64,000 bases of DNA from Streptomyces adustus (GTDB lineage Bacteria > Actinomycetota > Actinomycetes > Streptomycetales > Streptomycetaceae): NCBI RefSeq assembly GCF_009377175.1, contig NZ_VJZD01000008.1, positions 1 to 64,000 of the forward strand, read 5' to 3'. Shown in pieces: positions 41,536 through 50,768 of the stretch. Both the position numbers and the translations under genes were made by a program. Each line of letters begins with the position of its first letter. The first letter of the stretch is position 1. The notes under the pieces were generated by a model, which was given only the letters and a program-made list of their open reading frames with translations, did not search any database and had not been told where the DNA came from.

Positions 41536-44500
41536 ACGGGGTTCGCTCCGATCACGAATCCATTGTCCCCGACGCTGATGGCAAGTCGCTGGGTCTTGCC
41601 GTTGAAGACGACCTCGTAGATCGGCCGGCCGGCGCCCTGGGTGCCGACCCGGGTGCCCTCGGTCAGCGCCTTGCTCACGAGGGCCGGGATGTCCTCGATC
41701 CGGACTCCGGCGGTCGCGAACTCACCCGCGTGCCGGAAGATGATGTGGATCAGGCCCGCGTTGACATTGCCCTTCTCCAGCCAGGCGAGGTTCACACCGG
41801 GCTTGGCGTACTCGATGACCCAGATCGTGTTCGCCTTGTCGAACTTCACGCCGGCGTTGCTGAGCTTCTCCAGCAGCTTGGGGTCCAGCGCGGCACGGGC
41901 GATCTTGGCCCGCTCCGCCACGGCCTGCGCGATACGCAGCCCCATGCCCGCCGCGCTGGTGGAGTCGGCGATCGCCTGGGCGGCGCCCGCCTCACCGAAG
42001 ATCTTCTTCAGGTCCGCGAGCACCTCTGCGGCCTTCGCGCCCGTCTTGACGGCGTCTTCCACCCGTACGGCGAGCTTGGCCGCCTCGGCGAGCTTGGTGG
42101 CCATCGACGGCGGGACGAACATCGCCGCGGCCCAGGCGCAACTGCCCCCGTTGCCGTGGTAGCAATCGCGGGCATCCCCCAGCACGACCTCGTACAGGAC
42201 GGCGCCGAGCTTCTCCCCGAAGAGGGCCTGCCAGCCGAGCCGGGTGATGTCACCCATGCTGAAGTGGTGGGTCCAGTTGTTCGTCTGGTCCTTGAGCGTC
42301 TCCGTCTTGAGGAAGACCGTGTCCGACTTCGGGCAGCCGGCCTCGGTGGCGGGGACGTCCGGGTTGACACAGAAGTAGTAACTGACCGTGATGTCCACAT
42401 GCAGCTCGTACGTCACCGTGCACCCCTGGGGCACGTAGTCGCAGGGGTTGAGCTGCTTGGCGGGTGCCGTCTCCGTCATCTTGTCGACGACGTAGAAGAC
42501 ACCGTTGATGCCGGTGCCGGAGCCGGTCGAGACCTCCTTGTTCGCATCCTTCCGCTCGGCCTCGTCCGCCGCCTGCTGGGCCGACTCCGCGTACTTCTGG
42601 GCGTCCTTCGCCGCTTCCTCGGCCGCGGTGGCCTCGGCGTCGGCCCGGTCGGCCGCCGCGCGGGCCTCCTTCGCGGACTGCTCGGCCGCTGCGGCTGCCG
42701 AACGGGCGGCCGAGGCGTCCTGGGCCGCCTGGTCGGCCGAGGAGCGGGCGTCCTTGGCGTAGCCCTCGGCGCGTCCGGCCGCCTTGTCGGCGGCCGCGGC
42801 GTCCTCGCCGGCCTGCTGGTCGTAGTCGATGGCACGGGCCAGCGAGAGCTGCGCGTCCGCCGCGGCCTTCGCCGCCTCCGACGCGTAACCCAGCGCCTCC
42901 TTCGCCGACTTGCGGGCGTCCGCCGCGTGTCCGGCGGCCTCGGCGGCGATCGTGTACGCCGCCTTCGCGTCGCCGGTCGCCGCGTTCGCCAGGGTCTGCG
43001 CCTGCTCGGCGTTCTTCTGCGCGTTGGCCGCGTGCGCCTCCGCGACCGCCTGCTGCTGCTCGGCGATCGTCTTCGACGACTGGCCCGTCAGGACGACGAG
43101 ACCGGCCGCCGAGTCGGTGGTGACGTACGGCGAGCCGAGCTGGATCGCGTCGTTCGCCGGCGCGGCGACCTGCTGAGCGGAAGCGCCCGCGTCCTCCGCT
43201 GCCTGCGCGGTGGTGTAGGCGTGACCTGCGGCGTCCGCCGCGCCCGCGACCGCCTTGGCGGCCTCCGCCTTCGAGGCGTCGGCCTGCTTCTTGGCGTCGG
43301 CGGCGCTCTTCTCTGCGTCGTCGGCCAGCTTCACGGCCGTACGGGCGGCACTGGCGGCGGCCTCGGAGGCCACGATGGCGTCCGCGGCCGCGCTGGTCGC
43401 GGTGCGCACGGCGGCGTCCGCCTTCGCCTTGGCTGCCTGCGCGGCGTCCGAGTCGGAGCGGGCCCGCTTGGCCGCAGCCTCCGCACGCGTCGCCGCGGCG
43501 TCCGCGTCGGCCGCCGCCTTGGTGGCCGCGTCCGCCTCGGAGCGGGCCGAGCCCGCCGCCGCCTCCGCGTCGTCGGCGGCCCTGTCGGCGTCGTTCGCCG
43601 CGGCCCTCGACTGCGTGGCGTCGTCGGACGAGTCGTGCGCGTCGGCGTAGGCGTCCGTGGCGTCGGCCTTCGCCCGGGCCGCGTTCGCCTTGTTCTCCGC
43701 GTCCCAGGCGTCGTCGCGCTTGCCCTTCGCGTCGTCCCGCGCGGCCTCGGCGTCCTGGCGCTTGCTGCGGGCAGTACCCTCGGCGCTTTCCGCCCGGCCC
43801 TTGGCGTCGGCGGCGGTCTTGGCGTACCCCTCGGCGTTGGACTTGTGCTGCGCGGCCTCCGCCTGCTTGGCCGCGGCGGTCTCCTTCTCCGCCTTCGCCG
43901 TCGCCTCCTCGGCCTCCGCCGCGAGCCGCTTGGCGTGCGCGGTCGCGGCGGCCGCCTTCGCGTCCGCCTCGGCCTTCTGCGTCTCGACGAGCTTGGCCCG
44001 CGCGAGGTCCCGCGCGTCCTTGGCCGTCTTCGCCTGCACGGCGGCCGCGTCGGCGGCGGCCTTCGCCTGGGCGTTGGCCTCCTGCGCGGCGGCCGTACGG
44101 AACGCGGCCTTCGACTGCGCGGCCTGCGTCAACGCACGCGCGGCGATCGTCTCGCTGTCACCTGCGGAGGCACGGGTCGCCGCGTACGCGGTGTCACCGG
44201 CCTTCGACAGCGCGTCCAGCGCGGCCGCCGACGCCTTGGTCACCTGTGCCTTCTGCTGGCCGACCAGCAGACCGCGGCCCCGCGGGGCACCGGCCTGGTC
44301 GGCGATCGCGTAGGCGGCCTTCGTGGCGGTGTCCGTGTCGGTCGCGGCCTTCTTCGCGACAGCGGCCTGCGCCTTGATCAGGTCGAGCTGCTTCTTCGAC
44401 TCGGCCTGCGCGTCGGCGACGCCCTTCTTCGCCTTGTCGAACTGCGCCTTGGTCGGGTAGTCGAGCTTGTCGGTGCCGTTGTGACCCGACGGGACGATGT

Positions 44501-45965
44501 CGAACTTCTGCGGGTCGGTGCCCTTGCAGTCCCACATCCGCCCGTCACGGCCGTTGTCGTACGTCGCGAGATCGAGGCAGTTGGCGGTGCCGGGGTTGTA
44601 CAGGCGCGTCGTCGCGTGGGGGTCGTACTGCCACTGCTGACCGGCGCCGCTGTTGCAGGTGTAGATCTGCAACGCCGTCCCGTTCGTGGTGCCCTTGCCC
44701 TTCACGTCCAGGCACTTGCCGGAGTTGACGTTGATCAGCGTGTCACCGCTGATCTGCCACTTCTGGCCCGGGGAACCGTTGCAGGTGTAGATCTGCACCG
44801 GGGTTCCGTTGTCCTTCTTGCCACCGCCCACTTCGAGGCACTTGTCGGTGGCGCCGTGCGCGTGGATCACCATCGGGCTGTCGCCGATCCAGCCGGCTCC
44901 GCCCGCGGACCAGTAGTCCTGCCAGCGGGTCAGATGGTCGGCGATCCAGGACTGGCCCAACATCTCGCCCAGCGCCGAGGCACCGGCGGCCAGGGACTTG
45001 GTGGAGTCCCGGTTGGCGTTGAGGATCTGGTTGCGCTGGGCGGTCTGGGCGGCGATCTCCTGCTGCCACTCGCCGGACGCGGCCGCGACCTCCTTGCCGA
45101 GGACCTTGTTCGGGTCGGCCGGGGTGCGCCAGGCACAGGAGGCGAACCGGGTCTTCAGGTCCTCCACGGCCATGCGGTACTCGACGCTGCCCGGCTCGGG
45201 AGCCGTACGCGGGAAGCCGCCGGAGGAGAGGAAGATACGGGCGTTGTCGGCGCCGGTCGGCTCCAGGGACCAGTTCACCAGGCTGTCCCACGCCCGGTGT
45301 TCCTCGTAGTCCCGGTTCCACGTCGGGAGCGTCGGGTCCGGGTCCTTGCCGTAGAGCGGGGTGCCGAGATCCTTGACCGCCTTGAGGGTCACGTCGTCGG
45401 CGAGCGGGGTCGGGTCCTTGTAGTAGTCGCTCTCGCTCTTCCACCACTGCGCGCCCAGCCACGGACTGATGCCCACCTGCGCGAAGAAGTCCTGGCCACG
45501 ACCGGCCGTGCCCGGAGGGTCGCTGAAGTCAGCGACGGACTTGAAGCCGCCGGGCGTGGGCAGCCCGGACAACGGCTTCTGCCATTCGTTGAGCCGACCG
45601 TGCAGGTCGATCTTGTCGATGTCGTCGCGGTCCTTCTGGAACGCGGTGCTCAGCGGGGTGGTGTTCCAGTACTGCCGGTCGGCTGCCGTGTGGAGCTTGT
45701 CCGGGGTCTGGTTGAGGCCGTCCTGCGCGACGGAGTACATCGCGGGGCCGCCCATGCGCAGCACGTCGCCCATCAGGCACTCGTCCTGGCGGAGCTGTTC
45801 GGCGGCCTTGGCGTCGAAGCCGTCGTAGCTGTCGGCCACGGGGCTGAAGTCGTTGTCCCGGTTGTGCGTCAGCTCCGGGTGCCCGGCGACCGTGGCCAGC
45901 ACGGCGAGGGCGAGCACGGAGGGCACAAGTCGCGTGAGATATCCGGTTCTTCGTGCCGGGGGCAT
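41532..45965 (-). CDS. Giant secreted polymorphic-type toxin: lectin domain, Ala-rich coiled coil, C-terminal nuclease-like domain
   Basis: The 1477-aa protein has a Sec signal peptide (LTRLVPSVLALAVLATVAG). A helical N-domain is followed by a ricin-type beta-trefoil lectin at about 365-490 with three QxW-like repeats (QKW, QQW, QKF). Next comes about 630 residues of Ala-rich coiled coil (about 515-1145), a Cys-containing pretoxin region (1170-1285, GDARDCYHGNGGSCAW), and a terminal domain of about 90 residues with HIIFRHAGEFA ... RPIYEVVFNG ... VGDNGFVIGANP. The HxxxRH pattern and compact beta end suggest a BECR-type RNase, but the family is not proven. A TTG at 45989 would add eight residues. 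Confidence 0.82.
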   Translation of the reverse strand: MPPARRTGYLTRLVPSVLALAVLATVAGHPELTHNRDNDFSPVADSYDGFDAKAAEQLRQDECLMGDVLRMGGPAMYSVAQDGLNQTPDKLHTAADRQYWNTTPLSTAFQKDRDDIDKIDLHGRLNEWQKPLSGLPTPGGFKSVADFSDPPGTAGRGQDFFAQVGISPWLGAQWWKSESDYYKDPTPLADDVTLKAVKDLGTPLYGKDPDPTLPTWNRDYEEHRAWDSLVNWSLEPTGADNARIFLSSGGFPRTAPEPGSVEYRMAVEDLKTRFASCAWRTPADPNKVLGKEVAAASGEWQQEIAAQTAQRNQILNANRDSTKSLAAGASALGEMLGQSWIADHLTRWQDYWSAGGAGWIGDSPMVIHAHGATDKCLEVGGGKKDNGTPVQIYTCNGSPGQKWQISGDTLINVNSGKCLDVKGKGTTNGTALQIYTCNSGAGQQWQYDPHATTRLYNPGTANCLDLATYDNGRDGRMWDCKGTDPQKFDIVPSGHNGTDKLDYPTKAQFDKAKKGVADAQAESKKQLDLIKAQAAVAKKAATDTDTATKAAYAIADQAGAPRGRGLLVGQQKAQVTKASAAALDALSKAGDTAYAATRASAGDSETIAARALTQAAQSKAAFRTAAAQEANAQAKAAADAAAVQAKTAKDARDLARAKLVETQKAEADAKAAAATAHAKRLAAEAEEATAKAEKETAAAKQAEAAQHKSNAEGYAKTAADAKGRAESAEGTARSKRQDAEAARDDAKGKRDDAWDAENKANAARAKADATDAYADAHDSSDDATQSRAAANDADRAADDAEAAAGSARSEADAATKAAADADAAATRAEAAAKRARSDSDAAQAAKAKADAAVRTATSAAADAIVASEAAASAARTAVKLADDAEKSAADAKKQADASKAEAAKAVAGAADAAGHAYTTAQAAEDAGASAQQVAAPANDAIQLGSPYVTTDSAAGLVVLTGQSSKTIAEQQQAVAEAHAANAQKNAEQAQTLANAATGDAKAAYTIAAEAAGHAADARKSAKEALGYASEAAKAAADAQLSLARAIDYDQQAGEDAAAADKAAGRAEGYAKDARSSADQAAQDASAARSAAAAAEQSAKEARAAADRADAEATAAEEAAKDAQKYAESAQQAADEAERKDANKEVSTGSGTGINGVFYVVDKMTETAPAKQLNPCDYVPQGCTVTYELHVDITVSYYFCVNPDVPATEAGCPKSDTVFLKTETLKDQTNNWTHHFSMGDITRLGWQALFGEKLGAVLYEVVLGDARDCYHGNGGSCAWAAAMFVPPSMATKLAEAAKLAVRVEDAVKTGAKAAEVLADLKKIFGEAGAAQAIADSTSAAGMGLRIAQAVAERAKIARAALDPKLLEKLSNAGVKFDKANTIWVIEYAKPGVNLAWLEKGNVNAGLIHIIFRHAGEFATAGVRIEDIPALVSKALTEGTRVGTQGAGRPIYEVVFNGKTQRLAISVGDNGFVIGANPV

Positions 45966-45999
45966 GGCGAACCATGGTCTGGAGCGCAAAAGAGCATCC

Positions 46000-46033
46000 G
46001 TTCTTCGTGAAGGAAATGTTCTTCGTGAAGGAA
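46000..46033 (-). promoter_or_regulatory. Two tandem 16-bp repeats just upstream of the toxin start
   Basis: GTTCTTCGTGAAGGAA occurs at 46000-46015 and 46018-46033, an 18-bp period. Each copy holds the palindrome CTTC-GT-GAAG, so the pair looks like a double operator. It lies 35-70 bp before the toxin start. Confidence 0.55.
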
Positions 46034-46419
46034 GAGGGCAGGCCAGGGCGCCCGCTCGAAGAGGTGGAAGTGCCGTGCGCGGGTCAGGCGCAGGCGCGGC
46101 TCGATTGCTTCAGGAATCGCGGCATGACGACGTACCCCTCCCCGTAGCGACGGTGTTCCCCCGGTCGCTGATCGACGTACGCGACAGCGGAGTGGTCAAC
46201 TCCGGTGCCCACGTTGGCCACTTGGCCGAAACTCAGGTGACCTACCGAACGGTAACCACATGTGTGGCGTCTGTGAAGAGTGAGAAAGCGGAGGCTCGGT
46301 TGCCTCGGATGTCCGACGACTTCGGACGGGCCCGGGGAGCACGGGCGCCGCGCAGGGGCCGCGCAGGGGCCGCGCAGGGCGGCGGGCCGTCGAGCCCGGG
46401 TTGGCCGTATGACATGACG

Positions 46420-46452
46420 AAGGCCCCGCCGCTCAAGAGCGGCAGGGCCTTT
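46420..46452 (-). terminator. Terminator of ssrA
   Basis: The hairpin AAGGCCC..GCCGCTC / GAGCGGC.GGGCCTT has one bulge and lies 17 bases past the mature tmRNA 3' end on the minus strand. Confidence 0.75.
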
Positions 46453-46468
46453 GTCCACATGGGATGAG

Positions 46469-46855
46469 TGGAGATGGCGGGAATCGAACCCGCGTCCAAC
46501 GGTGCAAAATCAGGGCTTCTCCGTGTGCAGTTCGCTGCGATTTTCTCGGCCCCGGTGATCACGCGAACAAGTCGCCGACGGGCCCAGTCACTGTTTGATT
46601 TCCCGTCCGACCCCGTGACCGGGCAGGACGGTTTAGTTCCCTAGATTATGCCAGGATCCGGGTCGGGAACACCCCCGGGCTGACACCCATTAAGGGTCCT
46701 TCACTCACTGCCTAATTAGGCAGCGAGGGCGAAGGACTGGGAATCGCTCTTAGAATTGGCGATTATTGGTTGCGACATATGGTTAACGAGATCATTGCCG
46801 CTTCCTCGACACGCTTCCCCTGCTTCAACAGCCGCTGTCGAAACCGATCATCCCC
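46469..46855 (-). ncRNA. ssrA: Transfer-messenger RNA (tmRNA)
   Basis: On the minus strand the 5' end GGGGATGATCGGTTTCGACAG pairs with 3' CATCTCC to form the tRNA-like acceptor, and GGACGCGGGTTCGATTCCCGCC forms the T-arm. The tag frame (46716-46760) reads ANSKSDSQSFALAA followed by TAA, ending in the ALAA degron. The 3' CCA is not encoded (ACT follows), so it must be added. tmRNA with SmpB rescues stalled ribosomes and marks the products for proteolysis; smpB is the neighbouring gene on the same strand. Confidence 0.96.
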
Positions 46856-46909
46856 ATGTTGTTTTTTCAATACTCACCGCCGAGCCCTCCGTGGAGGGCC
46901 CTCCGGAGA

Positions 46910-46921
46910 GGGTGCGCACCC
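46910..46921. promoter_or_regulatory. 12-bp perfect palindrome upstream of ssrA
   Basis: GGGTGCGCACCC lies 55-66 bp before the tmRNA 5' end, next to a CCCTCC/GGAGGG hairpin (46885-46898) that may end the smpB transcript. It could be an operator or part of a terminator. Confidence 0.35.
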
Positions 46922-47000
46922 GCTGTGAGGTGCAGTGCCATCGTACGTGACCAACGCGCACCGATGCCACTGTATTCCCCGTCGGCGGATTCCCCGGCCG

Positions 47001-47555
47001 CTACGCGCCCCGCTGCTTGCGCTTCGCGGACGCGATCGCGCGGTCGCTCTCCCGGCGGTCCTGCTGCTCGCGCAGCGTCTGCCGCTTGTCGTACTCCTTC
47101 TTGCCGCGCGCGAGCGCGATCTCGGCCTTGGCCCGGCCGTCCTTGAAGTACAGGGCGAGGGGCACGATGGTGTGTCCCGTCTCCTGGGCCTTCGACTCCA
47201 GCTTGTCGATCTCCTCGCGGTGCAGCAGCAGCTTGCGCTTGCGGCGCACCGAGTGGTTGGTCCAGGTCCCCTGGCTGTACTCGGGGATGTGGGCGTTGTG
47301 CAGCCACGCCTCGTGCCCGTCGATCTGCACGAAGCCGTCGACCAGCGAGGCCCGGCCCTGCCGCAGCGACTTCACCTCGGTGCCGCTCAGGACGAGGCCC
47401 GCCTCGTAGGTGTCGATGATCGCGTAGTCGTGCCGGGCCTTCTTGTTCTGCGCGACGATCTTGCGCTTGCCGCCCTTCTCGCCATCTCTGGCTTTGGCGG
47501 CCGTCCCCTGCTGCTTCTGCTGGGACTCTTTCGGTACGTACATTCCCTTGGACAT
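47001..47555 (-). CDS. smpB: SsrA-binding protein
   Basis: The product is about 184 aa with the SmpB OB-fold core ([49 protein letters not shown]) and a basic C-terminal tail ([19 protein letters not shown]). It binds the tRNA-like part of tmRNA and carries it to stalled ribosomes. The extra 20 or so N-terminal residues ([12 protein letters not shown]) are seen in Streptomyces. The ATG at 47555 has a weak GGCAAG upstream; 47543 and 47567 are alternatives. Immediately followed by ssrA. Confidence 0.94.
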   Translation of the reverse strand: MSKGMYVPKESQQKQQGTAAKARDGEKGGKRKIVAQNKKARHDYAIIDTYEAGLVLSGTEVKSLRQGRASLVDGFVQIDGHEAWLHNAHIPEYSQGTWTNHSVRRKRKLLLHREEIDKLESKAQETGHTIVPLALYFKDGRAKAEIALARGKKEYDKRQTLREQQDRRESDRAIASAKRKQRGA

Positions 47556-47612
47556 AGTGCTTGCCATTTTCGCACTACACAGGGGTGGGAAGGAAAGCCG
47601 ATTCCCGAGAGG

Positions 47613-48791
47613 TCACGTGGTGTCGCCCAGGCCGCTCAGCACGGTCCGCGCCCGCGCCAGCGCCGCGCCGTCGGCCTCCACGTCGGGTGTGATGCCCGTA
47701 CCGTCCACGCCCCGGCCCGACGGGGTGCGGTAGTGCCCGACGGTCAGCTCGGCGACGGAGCCGTCCGGCAGCCTGCTCGGCATCTGCACCGAGCCCTTGC
47801 CGAAGGTCCTGGAGCCCACCACGACCGCCCGGCCCCGGTCCTTGAGCGCGCCGGTGAGCAGCTCGGCCGCGCTCATCGTGCCGCCGTCGACGAGCGCGAC
47901 CAGCGGTCTGGTGGTGTCACCGCCGGGGTCGGCGTGCAGGGCCCGCTGGGCGCCGTCCACGTCGTACGTGGCGACGAGGCCGCCGTCGAGGAAGGCGGAG
48001 GCGGCGGTGACGGCCTCGGTGACCAGCCCGCCGGAGTTGCCGCGCAGGTCGAGGATGATCCCGGCGCCGGCCGGGGCCTGCCGCACGGCGGCCTGTACGT
48101 CGTCGCCGACGCCCTTGGTGAACGCGGCGACCGTGATGACGGTGACGCCGCCCACGGCCTTCTGCACGGTCACGGAGTCGGTGGACAGCGTGGCCCGGCG
48201 CAGGGTCCGGGACCAGGTGTGCGTGCCGCGCTCCAGACCGAGGGTGACCTCGGTACCGGCGGCCGCGTCCGTGGCGTCGCCGCGCAGTAAGGAGACGACC
48301 TCGGTGACGGGCCGCCCGTCGACCTTCTCGCCGTCGACGCTGCGCAGCCGGTCGCCCTTGGTGATCCCGGCGGAGGACGCCGGGGACCCCGCGGCGACCT
48401 TGGTCACCTCGATCCGGCCGTCCCGCTCGCGCCGCGCCCACAGGCCGACGCCGGTGTACTGGCCGTCGAGGGCCTCCTCGAACTCCTGGTACTCCCCCTG
48501 CGAGTACACCGCGCCCCAGCGGTCCCCGCTGCGGCTGACGGCGCGCTCGGCGGCCTCCATGGGGGACTTGCCGGCGGCCATCGCCTCGGCGGCCGCCCTG
48601 GCGACGTCCTCGTGGTGACCGGCCGTGTCGGCCGATCCGGTCGGGCGGGCCGCGGACTCGGCGTTCTTGGAGTCGGGGTCGGGGAAGGAGCCCGTCGCCG
48701 CACCGGCGGCGAGCACGCTCGCGAACACCAATGTCAGGGCGGCCCCGCGGCCGAAGCGGCGGGACTGACAGAACGGGTCACGACCTGACAT
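47613..48791 (-). CDS. PDZ-containing carboxy-terminal processing protease, S41 family
   Basis: The 392-aa protein has an N-terminal membrane anchor or signal (AALTLVFASVLAAGAATG), a PDZ domain (about 110-195, GIEVTKV-like AGSPASSAGITKGDRLRSVDG) and the S41 domain with the catalytic Ser in GGTMSAAELL and Lys in TFGKGSVQ. It acts outside the membrane on unknown C-termini. It lies downstream of ftsEX and 57 bp before smpB, an order conserved in Streptomyces. Start at the ATG at 48791; its ribosome site is weak. Confidence 0.9.
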   Translation of the reverse strand: MSGRDPFCQSRRFGRGAALTLVFASVLAAGAATGSFPDPDSKNAESAARPTGSADTAGHHEDVARAAAEAMAAGKSPMEAAERAVSRSGDRWGAVYSQGEYQEFEEALDGQYTGVGLWARRERDGRIEVTKVAAGSPASSAGITKGDRLRSVDGEKVDGRPVTEVVSLLRGDATDAAAGTEVTLGLERGTHTWSRTLRRATLSTDSVTVQKAVGGVTVITVAAFTKGVGDDVQAAVRQAPAGAGIILDLRGNSGGLVTEAVTAASAFLDGGLVATYDVDGAQRALHADPGGDTTRPLVALVDGGTMSAAELLTGALKDRGRAVVVGSRTFGKGSVQMPSRLPDGSVAELTVGHYRTPSGRGVDGTGITPDVEADGAALARARTVLSGLGDTT

Positions 48792-48813
48792 GGCGGTGAG
48801 TCTAGGACAACGC

Positions 48814-48849
48814 AAAGGACCGTACGGACGGTTGTCCGTACGGTCCTTT
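48814..48849 (-). terminator. Terminator between ftsX and the S41 protease gene
   Basis: A perfect 16-bp stem (48814-48829 with 48834-48849) closes a GGTT loop. It lies 10 bases past the ftsX stop, so the protease-smpB unit probably has its own promoter or depends on read-through. Confidence 0.85.
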
Positions 48850-48858
48850 TGGCATGTG

Positions 48859-49779
48859 TCACACCTTCAGGTACTTGCGCAGCGCGAAGAACGCGGCAAG
48901 CGCGGGCATCAGCAGGCTCGTGGCGAGGATCAGCGGGAGCTTGGTGAGGACCGCGTCCCAGCCGATGAAGTTGATCAGATTCAGCTTCTGCGACAGGGCC
49001 AGACCGTGATCGATGATGAAGTACCGGGCGACCACCAGGAATCCGCAGGCCACCGTGCCGCCGATGAGTCCGGCGACGGCCGCCTCCATGATGAACGGCG
49101 CCTGGATGTAGAAACCGGAGGCGCCGACGAGCCGCATGATCCCCGTCTCACGCCGGCGGCTGAACGCCGAGACGCGCACGGTGTTGACGATCAGCATCAG
49201 CGCGACGACGAGCATCAGCGCCATCACCGCCCGCGCGGCCCAGTTCATGCCGTTGAGCAGCCCGAACAGGTTGTCCAGGATGCCCTTCTGGTCCTGCACG
49301 GACTGCACGCCGTCCCGCCCGTCGAAGGCGGTCGCGATGACCTGGTACTTCTCCGGGTCCTTCAGCTTGATCCGGTACGACTCCTGCATCTGGTCCGGCG
49401 TGAGGGAGCTGGCCAGCGGGGAGTCGCCGAACTGCTCCTTGTAGTGCTTGTACGCCTCGTCCTGCGACTCGTAGGTGACCTTCTGCACGACCGAGGTCAT
49501 CTTGTCCAGGTCGGCGAGGATCTGCTTCTTCTGGTCCGAGGTCACCGCGCCCTTGGCGCAGTTGGGGTCGGACTCGGCGTCGCTCTTGTTGCAGAGGAAG
49601 ACCGAGACGTTGACCTTGTCGTACCAGTAGCCCTTCATGGTGCTCACCTGGTCGCTCATGAGGAGCGAGCCGCCGAACAGGGCGAGCGAGAGGGCGACGG
49701 AGACGACGACCGCGAAGGTCATCGTCAGATTGCGACGGAGACCTACACCGATCTCCGAGAGAACGAACTGGGCGCGCAT
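48859..49779 (-). CDS. ftsX: Cell division protein FtsX
   Basis: The 306-aa protein has four membrane spans: one near residue 25, an extracellular loop of about 130 residues with a Cys pair (VFLCNKSDAESDPNCAKG), then three C-terminal spans. RRRETGIMRLVGAS is the typical FtsX coupling segment. With FtsE it forms an ABC-type complex that activates peptidoglycan hydrolases. Gene order ftsE-ftsX is conserved with a 36-bp gap. Confidence 0.94.
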   Translation of the reverse strand: MRAQFVLSEIGVGLRRNLTMTFAVVVSVALSLALFGGSLLMSDQVSTMKGYWYDKVNVSVFLCNKSDAESDPNCAKGAVTSDQKKQILADLDKMTSVVQKVTYESQDEAYKHYKEQFGDSPLASSLTPDQMQESYRIKLKDPEKYQVIATAFDGRDGVQSVQDQKGILDNLFGLLNGMNWAARAVMALMLVVALMLIVNTVRVSAFSRRRETGIMRLVGASGFYIQAPFIMEAAVAGLIGGTVACGFLVVARYFIIDHGLALSQKLNLINFIGWDAVLTKLPLILATSLLMPALAAFFALRKYLKV

Positions 49780-49815
49780 GGCGTCTGGTTGGGCCTTTCG
49801 GGGTGGACGGTGCGG

Positions 49816-50505
49816 TCAGTGCTGGTAGCCGTAGACGCCGCGTGCCTGGTCGCGGACGAGGCGGCCCTGCTCCAGCTCGATGACGCGCTTGCGCATCTGG
49901 TCCACGATGTTCTGGTCGTGGGTCGCCATCAGCACCGTCGTGCCCGTCCGGTTGATCCGGTCGAGCAGCTTCATGATGCCGACCGAGGTCTGCGGGTCGA
50001 GGTTTCCGGTGGGCTCGTCCGCGATCAGCAGCTTGGGCCGGTTCACGAAGGCCCGCGCGATGGCCACGCGCTGCTGCTCACCACCGGACAGCTCGCCCGG
50101 CATACGGTCCTCCTTGCCGCCGAGCCCGACCAGGTCGAGCACCTGCGGCACGGACTTGCGGATCTCGCCGGGCGACTTGCCGATGACCTCCTGTGCGAAG
50201 GCGACGTTCTCCGCCACCGTCTTGTTCGGCAGCAGCCGGAAGTCCTGGAAGACCGTCCCCAGCTGGCGGCGCATCTGCGGCACCTTCCAGTTGGAGAGGC
50301 GTGCGAGATCCTTGCCCAGGACGTGCACCTGCCCGTGGGTGGTCCGCTCCTCACGGAGCACCAGCCGCAGGAAGGTGGACTTCCCGGAGCCGGAGGACCC
50401 CACGAGGAACACGAACTCGCCCTTCTCCACCTCGAGGGAGACATCCCTCAGTGCGGGGCGGGTCTGCTTGGGGTAGACCTTGGAGACATTGTCGAATCGG
50501 ATCAC
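49816..50505 (-). CDS. ftsE: Cell division ATP-binding protein FtsE
   Basis: The 229-aa ABC ATPase has Walker [10 protein letters not shown], signature LSGGEQQR, Walker [13 protein letters not shown] and the switch histidine in ATHD. GTG start at 50505. It powers the FtsX membrane partner during division and wall remodelling. It is the first gene of the minus-strand unit. Confidence 0.95.
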   Translation of the reverse strand: MIRFDNVSKVYPKQTRPALRDVSLEVEKGEFVFLVGSSGSGKSTFLRLVLREERTTHGQVHVLGKDLARLSNWKVPQMRRQLGTVFQDFRLLPNKTVAENVAFAQEVIGKSPGEIRKSVPQVLDLVGLGGKEDRMPGELSGGEQQRVAIARAFVNRPKLLIADEPTGNLDPQTSVGIMKLLDRINRTGTTVLMATHDQNIVDQMRKRVIELEQGRLVRDQARGVYGYQH

Positions 50506-50768
50506 GGATGCACCACGGGTCGCCGGGGGTAGATGAGCGTGACCATACGCGACCGGGACGCGCAAGCGCAGGCTCCGGTCATGGTTGCGTGCTGGATGTG
50601 TGCATTTGTGCGGGCGTTTCCCGCCGCGACGGAAGGCCTGCCGGGCCGGGTGTCGGGGCAGCATAAAGGGGGCCGCGCCGAATTCCGCGGAACCTGGCAC
50701 AGTGGAGGGGGAACGTTCTCGCTTCGGCGAGCGTTGTGTGGGTGAACCGGTGCGAGGAGGGTGAGCGC

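Larger units (their letters stand above)
45966..46468. other. Intergenic region between the toxin gene and ssrA, 503 bp
   Basis: This is the leader and promoter region of the minus-strand toxin gene plus the ssrA terminator. It holds two 16-bp repeats (46000-46033) and an inverted repeat TACCG-AA-CGGTA (46243-46254). I found no credible gene; short frames such as one ending RACA at 46084 are not supported. Confidence 0.5.

Noticed and set aside
41730-46010. A 1426-codon open frame on the plus strand, antisense to the giant toxin gene
   Set aside because: It is the GC-skewed mirror of an Ala-rich coding sequence. Its translation is Gly/Arg/Leu/Val filler with no domains, whereas the minus strand gives a signal peptide, lectin and coiled coil.
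46084-46124. Short leader-peptide frame MPRFLKQSSRACA before the toxin gene
   Set aside because: Only thirteen codons, no attenuator hairpin tied to it and no family match; upstream GGGGAGGGG may be chance in this composition.
46469-46855. An att-site duplication of the ssrA 3' end at the left of the accessory block
   Set aside because: I scanned 29-46 kb by eye for the T-arm sequence and did not find a copy; without a search tool this is not conclusive, so no att site is annotated.
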